Assembly: GCA_964035545.1 (NCBI GenBank)
Contig: OZ037771.1
Span: forward strand, 15,111,789 to 15,175,788
Direction: 5' to 3'
Length of the DNA stretch: 64,000 nt
Source: Bugula neritina
Taxonomy: Eukaryota > Bryozoa > Gymnolaemata > Cheilostomatida > Bugulidae
Shown: piece by piece, positions 1 through 15,868 of the stretch
Layout: each line of letters begins with the position of its first letter
How positions within the stretch are numbered: position 1 is the first letter of the stretch
Translations under genes and position numbers: made by a program
Notes under the pieces: model-generated
The model's input: the letters and a program-made list of their open reading frames with translations, nothing else
What the model was told of the DNA's origin: nothing
The model's database searches: none

Positions 1-70
1 GTTAGTAATGAATGTACACTGCAGCTGCCTCCACTTTATTATTCACCAGTTCACTATACCTGCTGTCTTA

Positions 71-370
71 GCCCTCATTCACACTTAAAGTACCGTAGGC
101 CGTAACAGCAAATATCAGCCATTTTTACAAACGTCTGAGCTTCCTGTACGGTACTGCAGTACATTAGGATCAAGCACTGCTTGATTCAAAAATTTTGTGG
201 CAAACTTATATAGGACAGCAAAACTTTTGCGTTTACTCATTGGATATAATTGTACAGTGAAGTGTCATAAATCGTACCTAATAGCGAACTTTGAAAACTT
301 CAGTCGGACACAATAAAAATGGCTGATATTTTGCATCACAGCTTTCAGTACGGCAAGTGTGAATGAGGGG
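71..370. mobile_element. MITE-A copy 1, PIF/Harbinger-like, in MT-a intron 3
   Basis: About 300 bp with imperfect terminal inverted repeats (CCCTCATTCACACTT at the left end; the right end reads AAGTGTGAATGAGGGG). It is flanked by TTA (68-70) and TAA (371-373), which fits the 3-bp TWA target duplication known for PIF/Harbinger elements. No coding capacity. A second copy lies at 45874-46170. The matching place in the paralog MT-c (about 14518-14530) has no insertion and shows the uninterrupted target. Confidence 0.8.
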
Positions 371-420
371 TAATACTGCCACACTTATATCTCCGCAGTC
401 TGCCGTCACTGGTGTATTAC

Positions 421-2010
421 TTCATTCATGATGTCAGAAAGTCTCTCCGCATTTGGATGTCCCACCACTCTGTACTCCTGACAGTTGTATGTATAGGCAG
501 CAATAACCCCTCCAGGAGCCAGAACTCTGTCACATTCTCTGTAGAACTTGTCATGGTCTAGAAACATCAGACCAGTAGCCACTTGTACCAGAGTAGCAGA
601 ATTGTCGCTCAAGGGCAGTGCCTCCCCGCTCGCCACTCTAAAGATAGACTTAACTCCATGTGTTTTGACTGGCAACTTCAAGTTTTTCAATAATAAAACG
701 CTTTCAAAGTCATAAAAAAGTGCTAGCCAAAATAACATTATCTTTTTTACTCTTTGTAACCAATTGTAAAAAAGTATTTTAATGTAGCTGAATGTGACAT
801 CATGTGTTTGTTGCCAGTATATATGCATTCACAAAGCTTATAGTTGCTATCCCCATGAGAACTCCTGATGGAAAGGGTTTTTAAAATAAGCTAAGGGTTT
901 ATTCATGTGTGACACAGCAGCTATCACAATTTAAAGCTCTTCCTAGCATATCAGAGCCGGTTCTTGAACTGGAACCACTGACCTTGTGTTTATTAGGTCG
1001 GTGCTCTAAATACTACACCACAGCTGCTCTGTTACCAATTCTGATGGGAATAGATTATACCAGACACTATACACAATAACATTTTCTGTCCTCAGATTTG
1101 TTGTTTAGGAAGTTTTTTAATTTTGTCTAAACTCTGACAGATATTAGCTAATTTCATACTCACTTGTACTCAATATTATCTAACTCATTGTGAAGATTTG
1201 CTTGTCTAATCTGAGCTTCACTGATGTCTACTCCAAGAACCTTATCAAAGTATGGAGAGAGTGGAGAGGTTGATGTAACACCTGGTCCACATCCAACATC
1301 TACAGCCAATGGGTACCTCCCTGAAGTGGGCGTGTCTTTCTGTAACAGTCACACCCAAATAGTTCTATAAGTGTTTTATGTAATCAAACATACAAATTGC
1401 CAATGCAAGCGATTTTCTTGATTTCAGATAAAAATGGCAAAGGTAATAATGGCACAGGTACTAATGACACAGGTAAAAATGGCATAGGTAAAAATGGCAC
1501 ACTGATGTTAAATTTTCCCTAACTCAAACCCAAACCCCCAACTTTTAAACTCCAACCCCAACCTCAATCCTCCCTCCCCAAACCTGTAAACCCCCATTCC
1601 AAGCCCCCAGTAAACACCCCAATAAACCCCAATATTGAAAATGCGCTATTTTTACCTATGTCGCCATTTGTGCCCTTATTACCTGTGTCATTATTATCTG
1701 CACCATTTTTACCGGTGCCATTTTTACTGAACACTGCTTTTTTTATATCATTTAATCAATCTTGCTTCAATATCAAACCACATAGCATTCAAATTATTAA
1801 TTAGCGATCTAGAATTTGATTTGTTGTGATAAATCTAAACTAAGATATAGTAATGTTTACGTATACAAAATAAAGTATGAGTTTACTTACTCCTCCCTTG
1901 ATATAGTTCACTATACTGTTGATGATATGATTGGGATACTTAGGTCTATCTCTGATGTAGTCAGCACAGAGTAAAGAATCCTCATATTGAAGTGTAGTCG
2001 CTAGTGACAT
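421..2010 (-). CDS. MT-a: SAM-dependent methyltransferase paralog, 3' part outside window
   Basis: Class I methyltransferase of the Methyltransf_11 type; substrate unknown. Exons on the minus strand: 2010-1891 (40 codons, Met-Ser-Leu-Ala start), 1339-1164, 637-421. Splice sites are canonical (donors GTAAGT, GTGAGT, GTAATA) and phases are 0, 2, 0. Exon 2 holds the SAM-binding glycine loop VDVGCGPG and the acidic strand VLGVDIS. Exon 3 holds FYRECDRVLAPGG. Exons 4-6, present in MT-c, would lie left of position 1, so the protein is cut here at about 171 residues. It is close to MT-c over exons and introns. As in MT-c, the usual ALHWFD segment reads GLMFLD. The ATG is 8 nt after an acceptor-like AG, so a noncoding first exon is likely. 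Family assignment is sure; reaction is not. Confidence 0.88.
841..1031 (-). repeat. tRNA-derived SINE (family 1) in MT-a intron 2
   Basis: On the minus strand it begins GAGCAGCTGTGGTGTAG, a box-A-like tRNA head, followed by a degenerate box B and a shared tail ending near CTCATGGGGATAG. The same sequence sits at the same intron position in MT-c (14985-15174), and a better-preserved copy lies at 46893-47098. Confidence 0.7.
1429..1730. repeat. Inverted-repeat insertion in MT-a intron 1
   Basis: The left half (1429-1503) contains several copies of a motif like AAAAATGGCAYAGGT. The right half (1645-1727) contains its reverse complement (ACCTRTGCCATTTTT-like). A C-rich spacer (CCCAACC runs) lies between. 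The corresponding intron of MT-c is about 290 bp shorter and lacks it. It may be a foldback element; no target duplication is clear. Confidence 0.55.
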
Positions 2011-2273
2011 CTCTCTGCCTAATCCAGCGGCAATGAAATTTCAAACATGTAGATATTTGCTTATATATCAGAATGAGTAGCTCATACACACAGCTAATTT
2101 ATGCAGCCAATAATACACACAGTTAGTTAATTCGGTCACTCATGCTTATAGTTCAGTGTGTATAGCTGTGGGTAATTATTTAAGTTATGTGGCTTACAAT
2201 TGACAGTTTGTCTCCTATTGTGAAAATGTGAGAGAACAAAAGAACCTGTGTTTAGGTCACATAAAATGAGACA

Positions 2274-2387
<114 letters not shown>

Positions 2388-2649
2388 CGCTCTCATTTAA
2401 TGCTCAGCAATGACATTAAATGATTGAGCACTCTCACCATGGTCACAAACTCAAGCTGCTAGCATTTTGCAATGCTCGTGACTCCTAGGTGACCCCTAGA
2501 GTCACTTGAGCACTCTGGCTTGAGTTTACACACCTTTTAAATATGCTTTAGTAAAACTATAAGTTTTACTATTGCGAAGGTGTGAGCCATGGTACTCTGT
2601 TCTGTGCTGATGAGGGGACAAATCCCGAAACAGCTGCTGTCCACAGATT

Positions 2650-4990
<2,341 letters not shown>

Positions 4991-5000
4991 GGCTTATGCA

Positions 5001-5105
5001 GTTCTTTGCAACATTACAAAGAGTTTATTGAACTTCTGCTGTGAAAAAACTTTACTTGACAAATATCTGCTCCTGGAAAAGAACGTCACCAACCAAAAGC
5101 AAGAG
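5001..5105 (+). other. Probable noncoding leader exon of MT-b
   Basis: A strong donor AAGAG/GTAAGT at 5105/5106 precedes the MT-b start exon, which has an acceptor AG at 5691-5692 and the ATG at 5702. MT-d (donor after 17194) and MT-e (donor after 22988) have similar leader donors a few hundred bases upstream, so a spliced 5' UTR looks conserved. The left limit of the exon is a guess. Confidence 0.45.
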
Positions 5106-5701
5106 GTAAGTCAGTCTCACTCAAATGATATACAATCACACCTCTACATCAATTTGTAACACACTAAAATATGACACCAGTGAGGATTAACTGCAAAACA
5201 CCAGCCTAAAGTTCCCTATTATAATCAAGATTATTTTGCTATTTAATGTGCTTTTGTCAAGTAGCTGTTTTTTGAGACCTAGGAATGTGCTGTAGGCGTG
5301 ACTTGTATGCAAAATTGTTAGGTATACTGCAACCTAATAGCTTAGAATATATTTCACCACAGGTTTTTTTACCCGATAATACATAGCATCTAATGTTTTG
5401 TTCTATTTTTAAAGAAGTAATAAAAAGAGGACTAACAAGGTTCACTGATACTAGGTAGATACTTACACAAATATTAGTTAGTCACAAAATAATTTGAGGG
5501 ATTATTTTAATAACTAAAAAAAATTCTCACAGTCCCAAAATCTGGCTAAAAACAACTTGGAAAAAAATTCTTTAAAGCAATAATAAATTGGCCATTGAAA
5601 AAGTATCTTCTTGTTTCTATTTCAACTAATGTTTTAGTTGCTAATATTTTGTTGGAAATAAATACTTGTTTAAAAGCTCTTCTTCTTCATAGAGTAAGAG
5701 A

Positions 5702-8700
5702 ATGCTGCCCAACAAGAGGTTTGAAGGTGCGGAAATCAGCAAGGATTATGCTACCTCTAGACCAAAATACCCGTCAACCATATTTCAGGCTATCCTAGAC
5801 TTTGTGAATGAATCGGTAAGATATTTTCTCTTAAGTTGCGTTTGTACTTCTACTAAAAAAAATTTCGAGTTTCAGCTAATAGTGCTTTTCCGAGTACTCC
5901 TTTACAGTCAAACTGAAACTCAGTGAAGTCATATTGATGCGGAAGCTTACTTTCTAAAAGTGAAATCTGACTTGCCTAATCGCTATTTGATGCCCTTTGA
6001 AAACATCGCAAATTAGTCAATTTGACAGCATAAAAGCAATAATTAAGAAAGCGTAGGCGATATGATTATTAACATATAAGTACGTCATCTAATTGACAAA
6101 GTCATAACTAAATAACGATATTTACAAGGAGTTATTATTCCTTTTATTTATTCTTCTGAACTAGGCTGATTAAGTTATCACAGTACAGAAATTTCACCAA
6201 GTGGCTTTTACAATGCAATGCAACTTGAAAAAATTTCAACTCGGCCAAATTAAATTTCTGACTGAAAATCGTGAAGGTATAAACGCAACTTTAAAGCATT
6301 TCAAAAGCTTCAAGAGGTAAATTAAAATAAATTTGTAAGAAAATAGTCGTTAGTATATTGACATTATTTTGAAGAGACAGTAAATAAACGTTAAAAATGG
6401 GGTGTTTACAAACTTCCTACTAATTAATGAAGCAGGACTAAAGATTTTCAATAAATTATGTGGACATAATTTTTAGTGGTTTAACAATAAGCAACCTGAA
6501 AGCTCCTAAAAGCTCTTAAACTTTAATTACAACATTGAACTCTAATACAATACCATTGTAAAATCAATGTTGTACAAATTGGAATTCACAGGATTCTATA
6601 AAAGTGGTAAATTATACAGCTTGCACATATTCTTGAAAGTCTTTTAAAATTTCACAAATATGTATACGAAAAAAATGTGTAATGATCTCTCAGCTGTAAG
6701 TTTAGTTACTCTTTTACTTTAACTTTCATTTTACTTGCTATGTAATCATTTTCTCAATCGTATTTGTAGTGCGAGATAGATGGCAGTAGACAAAAGCACC
6801 CTTTAGCTGTGGATGCTGGATGTGGACCAGGATTGATGTCTACAGTATTCTTAGCTCCATACTTTGATGAAGTACTTGGAGTAGACATCAGTGAGTCTCA
6901 GATAGAGCAGGCAACTCTCAACAACAAGCATGACAACATTGAATACAAGTATTTGTAATCTTATGTCTACCAATGATGAGCAAATTATATGTTTACAAGT
7001 ACTATATTCGTGGTGTAATATGAGTAAAGAGGTCAATTTTAAACAAACATACTTCATTTTTTTCGGTGACAATGCTCAAAATAGTTCATGTTTAAATTTA
7101 TATCAGACTTATGCAAAGTTTTGCTTACAAGACAATATTTTAGAGTTTCTCCAGCAGAATCCTTACCAGTAGAAGACAACTCTGTAACACTAATACAAGC
7201 TGCAGCAGCACTGCATTGGTTGTATTATGAAAAGTTCTACAAAGAATGTGACAGAGTTCTGGCTCCTGGAGGAGTTATTGCTGCTTTCAGTTATACACTA
7301 AATATCAATTTTGACCATCCAATGGCTGCAGATATTGCTGAGGTTTTCTTAGAGGTTTGGAAAGTACTTGCATATTTTTAATGCATGGTTGGTTACATTT
7401 AAAGCAATAATGCTATTTGCCAGAACCCAAATACGTCTTTAGAGTTGTCTTGTACTGTATAGACCCAAACGACGAGCCTCGCTGATGTAGAATATGCTTA
7501 GTTTATAATAATTTGACTAGATCTTGTGGACTTTCCTGGTGTTCAGAGATAAACCTGATCTGCATATGATTCCTAGCATCAACTCAATATCTTGAAAAGT
7601 TTTATCATGTTACAGCATTTTATTCTAGCTGTCAGTGTAAACTCAGTATAATCTTGATTGAGCTGTTTTGTGAATATATTTTTCCTATTGGTCACCACAA
7701 CATGGCTGATGTAGTCGGTTTAGCAGTCTCTGTTACTTCTCAGGCAGCTGCCTGACTCTTCTTTCCAAACTAGCATGACACATCATTGGGACAGCACTGT
7801 TAACAGTTTTGTTGGTTAAATGGTAGCTTACGTAGCCATTTTATTTGCCTTTAGTTTGCTATAAGCAGCGACCTTTTATTTTCTTTTTTGATAGGCCATT
7901 GCGCTATAACCCCAACTGCAAATTGCTTAACAATATGAAACTTAATTTACTTTATTTTTCTGCTGCTTTCCTAATTTATTTTACTGACTTCAATCTAAAT
8001 TCCGATCATCTAAAGTTTGAGTAGTATATGCAACAGACTAAAACGAGAAATATGCATGTACCAGTAGTTCTAATTTAGCGGCATATTTTAGTGATTAAAC
8101 ATTTTCTTGAAGAAAAACACTCTTATTTATGCTTTTGCTATTTTATTTTATGACTTTATTGTTGCATTCTAGATGAAAACAAAGCTGACTTCAGCAGATA
8201 ATCCTTATTGTGAGAAGCGAGAAAAATTAACATTGCAGAAATACACAGACAAATCTGTTCAGATACCATATATAGATAGCAAGCGGCAAGTATTGGGTTT
8301 TCTTTTATATTTGTGTAACCATTGTGTTCATTTGTTTTCAAAATTTCTTTTCTTTTTAAATTTACAATGTAAATCTGGAAAGTTTCACTTTGCTGATAAA
8401 AATTTTGTTACATTGTATATTTATTTGTAGTATTGACAATGAATACATAAAAGTATCAACAACTGTAGCAGGATTTTTGAAATTCTACAGGAGTGTGTCG
8501 TTAGTAAGGCTGTACATAAATAGCTGTCCTGAAAACATGGAATGGTGGAACACATGCTGTCAAAGGTTATGTCTTTATTATTACATTTATCATTAGGAAC
8601 TTGTATGGCATCTGCGTTAGACTTATAGTTATGTATGCAGTTGACAATAAATTGACACTATATTTTGAAGAAATCCAAACACCATTTTATGCATGACTGG

Positions 8701-9277
8701 GTTAAGTCACATTAACTTCCATCATGTTTATTCTTTAAAGAGAAAATTTATTTCAAAAGAAATCAATTGTCAAGCTATAGCCAAGTCAATAAATTAACTA
8801 AGTCGACTCAAATTAATTTGTCTTGGCATGTAAATTAAAATACCAAGTGACTAAAATATAGTAACTCATCTTTGAATTTAAACTATAATTCAAATTGAAC
8901 CTAAACAACCAGGCATAAACTTACGACACTCGAGTTTATACTGTAATACTGAATAATTAAAACCTGCAATTAGCAAAACCTAAATTTGAATTAAAATTCA
9001 TGTTTGTCTACATTTGGTTTATATATTGATATCGCAGCCTGCTAACCAAATATTCTGATAGCTAACAGCCAGTATGAATGTAAGCTGAATGTTGATAGAG
9101 TGAAATAGTAAGTGTAATAGATTATAGCTGATGGGTTTTTCGCAAGTTGGTTATTAGAATCAGATATGCATATATTACAGATTCATGGAAGCCTGTGGTA
9201 CAGCTGATCCAGAGGCTCCCTTAACTTACAGAATAGAAGCTTTCCTACTGCTGGGCCGTAAACCAAAGGTCCTATAG
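5702..9277 (+). CDS. MT-b: SAM-dependent methyltransferase paralog, complete
   Basis: Six coding exons: 5702-5815, 6770-6948, 7144-7354, 8173-8285, 8431-8565, 9181-9277; 849 nt, 282 aa. Phases are 0,2,0,2,2 as in the other copies. Exon 2 carries the SAM loop, here VDAGCGPG (Ala replaces Val). Exon 3 carries FYKECDRVLAPGGVIAAFSY. Exon 6 carries the family C-terminus PLTYRIEAFLLLGRKP. It is the most diverged copy: the ALHWFD signature reads ALHWLY. The intron after exon 4 appears to begin with GC (AAGCG/GCAAGT), because the nearest GT donor would shift the frame into a stop. A likely poly(A) signal AATAAA lies at 9447-9452, just before a long TA tract. Role is inferred only as small-molecule or lipid-type methyl transfer in the cytosol; substrate unknown. 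Confidence 0.9.
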
Positions 9278-9463
9278 CTTCAGATGACTGTGAATACAAC
9301 TGAGTGTTATACTGTGGAGTGTACAAGTCTCACAATTTAAAATAACTATAACTAAGTTTTATGTAGGGTGTAAAACATACAGTGTGTAGCAAAGTATGCT
9401 ACTTTACTTTTTTATACATTTTTGCTGGCATCATATAAGTTGAAGTAATAAATACGACTTTAA

Positions 9464-10137
<674 letters not shown>

Positions 10138-12690
10138 TTATATTATGACCTGCTTTAAGCATTTTTTTTAATTTCCATTTACTTTGGCAGAAAGTAAATG
10201 TTCTAGAATGTGAATGATAATTTGTTGTCTGACAGCTCCTTGTGAATACATAAAAATAAAACGCATTGGTGGAGCTTTGTAATGGCTGTTGCTTCACTGT
10301 AACAGATTAGCTGCATTTTTTAATGTGTTCCATCGCAATTAATGATTACTTTTTAATTTGTTTTAAATTGATGCTCAGATATATCATTTATTTGGCAAAA
10401 ATCGCTTTATATATTGTTATAGATACATTTATAATATATTGACGTACAATATATACAAAAAAGCGATAAGAACATTAAAAAATATTTCATTAAAAAAAGA
10501 CAAACATTCGCTTATATCAAAAGAAATAAAAACTATTTATCTCAAGCCAAAAAAGATATATATTAAACATATGATATTGATATATTAATATATCAATAGT
10601 TAATAAAATTAAATTAAATAATTATATAAATAATTATATATTGATACCTTCATGAAGTTAACCATCTCTTCGAAGTTTCCTTCTTCTAACTGGCTCAAAG
10701 GTTCATTCAGTAACCTGCAGGTTTTGGTTGGTGATTCAAAGATCCAGATTGACACTGGTTGTAGAAGGAGCTACACTGAGTCATAAATTCTGTCGTTGTA
10801 CTAACTGCAATACAATCAAATATATTGTAATTTTAATTATTGAAAATTAAATAAAAGGAAGCTTTTTTGATAAATAACCATAACAAATTTGCTTGCAATA
10901 CCAAGATAAACAACAAACTCTATTTCCAAGTCTTAAATTATAGACAAAAAAGGAAAACTTTCATAGTTTCACAAATAGTTTTTCTTGAGAAAAATACTTT
11001 ACTGAATTTGATCTACTGTATAGCAAGGATGATAAACAAATCATTCTAAGTGTGACATATTTTTTCAAGTTGTATTATATAATCTTACTTCGAACTTACA
11101 TAAACATTAAATTCAACGAGCCTCCAGGACTTTCAAGATGTATGCATGTTAGGCAATGTGCAACATGTGTAATAGCTAATACGACATTAGACTAAAACAG
11201 TTTGTTAATAAAACAGCAGGAAAAATAAACATATTGTTTTAATATGCACTTAAATGTACAATTAATTATAATTTTAAAGTCTATCTCGTAGACTTCAGGT
11301 AAACATTTTCAATCTCAGAGCTTAAATATCTTTCGATGTACTCCTCTGTCTTATCCATGCAAGTTCTATTATACACCCATCATGTTGTTTATACTCCTCA
11401 CTGAGTACATCCTCAAGCTGCATTTTCTGTCACTGCCTAAGTTTGTAATTGTGTGCCTTCTACAATAATTAAGGGTGAATGAATGGTTAATTAATAAATT
11501 CAGACTTGGGCTATGCTTATATTTTTCTCCTTTTAATTGCCGATTTTCACCTGCAAATATTTAGGGTTTTAGAGCTCAAAATTGTTTAGACTTTATTTAT
11601 ATGTCGGTAAGTTTAGATATTCTATTCTCTGCGCACAAAAACTTCCTATTACTTAGTACAATATTACTTTCCTCATAACCAAACAAGTTCTTATGATTAT
11701 TATCTCAATGGATGATAACTTTAAAACTCTAAAATTCGTTGATTGCAAAATTATCTTCAGCATAGATGTGAAACATAATATATAGAATATGTAATATATT
11801 CGTTACATAACCGAGTGAATGTAAGAAATGGAGCAGGACAGGCAATTGTCCAAATAAAAGTTGCAAAAAATATTATGAAAAACAATGAATTTCCTAAAAC
11901 TAAAGCTATGAGTATAATTGCTGAATTTTTTAAGCTTTCAGCATTCAATTATTGTTTAGGCTTAGAAGCAATGTTGAATTACCGATACCATTTACACTTT
12001 TTCTTTTAATCAAGTTAAAAACATGATGCAGCAATAAAGCATAAATTAAAGTTCATCTATAAAATTACCTATTCACATGTTAGCGAAATGAGAATACAAA
12101 ACAGGGGTGGGGTCTCAAATACTCTTCTTTTACTATTTACTCGTGCGCAAAGATGTAGTTTTTGGTCCAACATGGATCATAATTTGGTATTTAGGGTTAA
12201 AGGTTAGTTACTTCGCAATAATATATGTAGAATACTTCATGCTAAGAATAGCTGCTAAGTTATATCTGTTTAAAAATTAAACTGCGGGTGTGCATCCACT
12301 CATAGGAATAATGCATGTTATAATTGCATTCCTTAATGTGACAGATACTTTTCTCATCCAAATTGTTGATGTGCGCGTAACTAGGTCAATATATGCAAAT
12401 GGGCTGCGGATATATAACATAGCTAGCAAATATAAATCAATCGTTTGTCTGACAAACAAGATTTCAGTATCTCCGTAATGACTGATTCACAATCAAAAGC
12501 CAAGTTATATGTAGTGCCACATGCATGCACATCCAGTACTGGCACACCGTGCACTTCTGCTGCGACCTACATGTATGAATAGAGACACACATACACACAC
12601 GCATATATGTATATTGTCAAAAATTTTATATAACAGTGAAAACCTGAAACTTGTTTTGTTTAATTTAGGATTCTTTGTTTCATTAATTAT
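10138..12690. other. Intergenic DNA between convergent MT-b and MT-c
   Basis: AT-rich, no exon of the methyltransferase family and no other recognisable coding segment. Short frames in it lack splice support and family motifs. Confidence 0.55.
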
Positions 12691-12873
12691 CTTTATTACA
12701 ACATATATAAGTTTTGAGCTTAAAGAGATTCAGATGTATAAAACATTACTTGGGTATTTTATGCACAGCAGTAGTTGCGGTTTGCTGAATAAATTTCTAT
12801 ATTTTACACTTTTCAACTAGAAAGGTTTAATGCAAGTTATAAAATGAAAATAACCAACACATATATGCAATGT

Positions 12874-15868
12874 TTAACTTTTTCGACCGAGAAGCATATA
12901 GACTTCCATTTGGTAGGTCAACGGTGCCTCTGGATCGTCTGTACCATATGCCTCCATCATTCTGCAGTAGAACATACGAGAAGTTATCACACCATGCCGT
13001 TATACATAGCTGTTCTACCACAGCCTTCTGTAGACTATTTTCTTTTAACTGAATTTCTATCATTTTTATTGCTGGAATTAAAATTTTAATACCTTCAGTT
13101 CAAAGAAAGAGAATAGTAGGTAACTTTACCTTCTCTCACAGCTTTTCCACCATGTTGTGGTTTCATTGCAGCTGTTTACATAGTTTCGTACAAATGAGGT
13201 GGAGAGACAAAAATTTAAGAAGCCAACAATTGTACTGTCTATAGTCATATATACATTGTCAACTCTACAAAATAAAATAATAATGAATAACAAACATGCT
13301 AAAATGTTTGCGACGTTTTGTAATATCTTTTTCCAATATTTCATCACTTTGAATTATTTTGTATATGAGGCTTCATTTATCAGGTTATTCTATAGTTTTA
13401 ACTTTTCTAATTTAAACATGGCATAAGGTTATTATATAATATAAGTTGTCAGGGATTATGACTTTCTACTCAGTCAAATATTAAGTTGTGCATTTCTCAT
13501 AAGCTATTTTTAGATATTTCTTTAAAGTCTTAATACAGACTGAATTATATGATTTTTGCATTCACTATCAATCTGGAGACTTTTCCAAAAGTTGATTAAG
13601 CTTTAATAGAAAAAAGAGTTTAATAACATTAAGAGAACAGCAAGTCTCTGCATTTATACACACGACCCACAGCACTAGAATTAGGCTAATGAACATCTAA
13701 TCTGGTAATTAGTGTCAGCATAAAACACAACCTCTTTCTGTCGGTATATGGGATCTGTATACTTGGATCTGTGTACTTCTCAATAATCATCATGCTGTAA
13801 TCTGGCCACTCTTGTTCATGCCTCAAATTCACTCTTTCAAGAATCTAAAATTTCATACAAAGTAAATCCAGTTTCATTCTTGCATAATTGTTCCTTTCTT
13901 GCATAATTTTTTTACACTGAGTAACCCTGCAGTTTGACTTTTTTTAGTGGTTCAGTAATTAAGTCACTCGAAGATTCACGTTGTCGTACAAAGCTGTAGG
14001 AATATGTTTCTACAAGCTGGATTTGATGTGGATGTCAAACCTTCACGATAGAAACAAACAAGAAATTCTACATAGTTGACAATGTTGACAGTGTTACTAC
14101 AAAAAATTTAAATAATTGGCCTTAAATAAAATATTACCTACATAAAATTAGGCTGGAATTTTGTCATCAATTTTTATAACTTGAACCAGTCACTACTAGT
14201 CACTACTAGAGTATGAGGTCTTTTCACTACTGGCCATAACTCTTGAGTAAGAGGTCTCTTCACTACTGGCCATAACACTTGAGTAAGAGGTCTCTTCACT
14301 ACTAGCCATAACACTCGAGTAAGAGGTCTTTTCACTAGTCTGCGATTGGATGGTAACACATGTTTATTTTTCTGTTTTAACAGCTGACATGATTTTGATT
14401 TATATGAAGAACAATTAACGACTATATACTAGTTCACAATCATTACAACTGTATGTTAGTAATGAATGTAGACTGCAGCTGCCTCCACTTTATTATTCAC
14501 CAGTCTACCATACCTGCTGTTTTATACTGTCATACAGAATTGATAGTCTGCTGTCACTAGTGTACATTACCTCATTCATGATGTCAGAAAGTTTCTCTGC
14601 ATTTGGATGTCCAACCACTCTGTACTCCTGACAGTTGTATGCATAGGCAGCAATAACTCCTCCAGGAGCCAGAACTCTGTCACATTCTCTGTAGAACTTT
14701 TCATGGTCTAGAAACATTAGACCAGTAGCCACTTGTACTAGAGTAGCAGAACTGTCGCTCAAAGGCAGTGCCTCCCCGCTCGCCACTCTAAAAAAGACTT
14801 AACTCCATGTGTTTTGATTGGCATTTTCAAGTTTTTCAAAAATAAAACGCTGTCAAAGTAATGAGAAAGTACTAGCCAAAATAAATTTTTTATTGAATCT
14901 TTGTAATTGATAGAAGAAATATTTATTATTGCTGAATGTGACGCCATGTGTTTGTTGCCAATACTTATGCATTCACAAAGTTTATAGTTGCTATCTCCAT
15001 GAGAATCCCTGGTGGAAAAAGTTTTTAAAATAAGCTAAGGGTTTATTCATGTATGACACAGTAGCTATCACAATTGAAAGCTCTTCCTAGCATATCAAAG
15101 CCGGTTCTTGAACTGGAACCACTGACCTTGTATTTATTAGGTCGGTGCTCTAAATACTACACCACAGCTGCTCTGTTACCAATTCTGATGGGAATAGATT
15201 ATACCAGACACTATACATAATAAAATTTTCTGTCCTAAGATTTGTTGTTTAGGAACTTTTTTACTTTTGTCTAAACTCTTATAGCAGATATTAGCTAATT
15301 TCACACTCACTTGTACTCAATATTATCAAACTCATTGTGAAGATTTGCTTGTCTAATCTGAGCTTCACTGATGTCTACTCCAAGAACCTTATCAAAGTAT
15401 GGAGAGAGTTGAGAGGTTGATGTCACACCTGGTCCACATCCAACATCTACAGCCAATGGGAACCTTCCTGAGGTGGGCGTGTCTTTCTGCAATAATTCAC
15501 ACATTACTAGTTTTCTTGTATGTCGTCCTACGCAAAATTATCAGTTTGACATATGTAATTTTTCTCAAAGCAGGTGCAAATGTTAATCAGTTATATCATT
15601 CAATCAATTTGGTTTCAATGTCACACTATATAACATTCAATCAAGCAATCAATGATCTAATTTGCTCTAGAATTCGATTATTTGTAAAAAGCCTAAACTG
15701 AGATAAAATTATGTTTACGTATACAAAATAAAATATGAGTTTACTTACTCCTTCTTTGATATAGTCCACTATACTGTTGATGATATGATTGGGATACTTA
15801 GGTCTATCTCTGATATAGTCAGAACAGAGTAAAGAATCCTCGTATTGAAGTGTAGCCGCTAGTGACAT
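12874..15868 (-). CDS. MT-c: SAM-dependent methyltransferase paralog, complete
   Basis: Minus-strand exons: 15868-15749, 15486-15311, 14787-14571, 13844-13732, 13264-13130, 12961-12874; 849 nt, 282 aa. Phases are 0,2,0,2,2. The SAM loop VDVGCGPG falls near residues 53-60. The motif VLAPGGVIAAYAYN is in exon 3, a Trp-Trp pair (TTWWKSC) ends exon 5, and the C-terminus reads EVYMLLGRKS. It is a near-duplicate of MT-a, including the SINE in intron 2, but lacks the two insertions found in MT-a. The family signature ALHWFD is replaced by GLMFLD, so substrate contacts may differ from MT-e. The donor after exon 4 (AG/GTTGTG) is weak. A likely poly(A) signal (minus-strand AATAAA) is at 12692-12697. 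Confidence 0.92.
14188..14340. repeat. 36-bp tandem repeat in MT-c intron 3
   Basis: About four copies of a 36-bp unit containing GAGTAAGAGGTCTCTTCACT, with few differences between copies. The open frame across it is a by-product of unit length divisible by three. Confidence 0.85.
14985..15174 (-). repeat. tRNA-derived SINE (family 1) in MT-c intron 2
   Basis: Same element and same position as in MT-a intron 2, with only scattered differences, so the insertion came before the MT-a/MT-c duplication. Confidence 0.7.

Noticed and set aside
14174-14359. 61-aa minus-strand frame with repeated KRPLTQ
   Set aside because: Encoded by the 36-bp tandem repeat inside MT-c intron 3; the unit length is a multiple of three.
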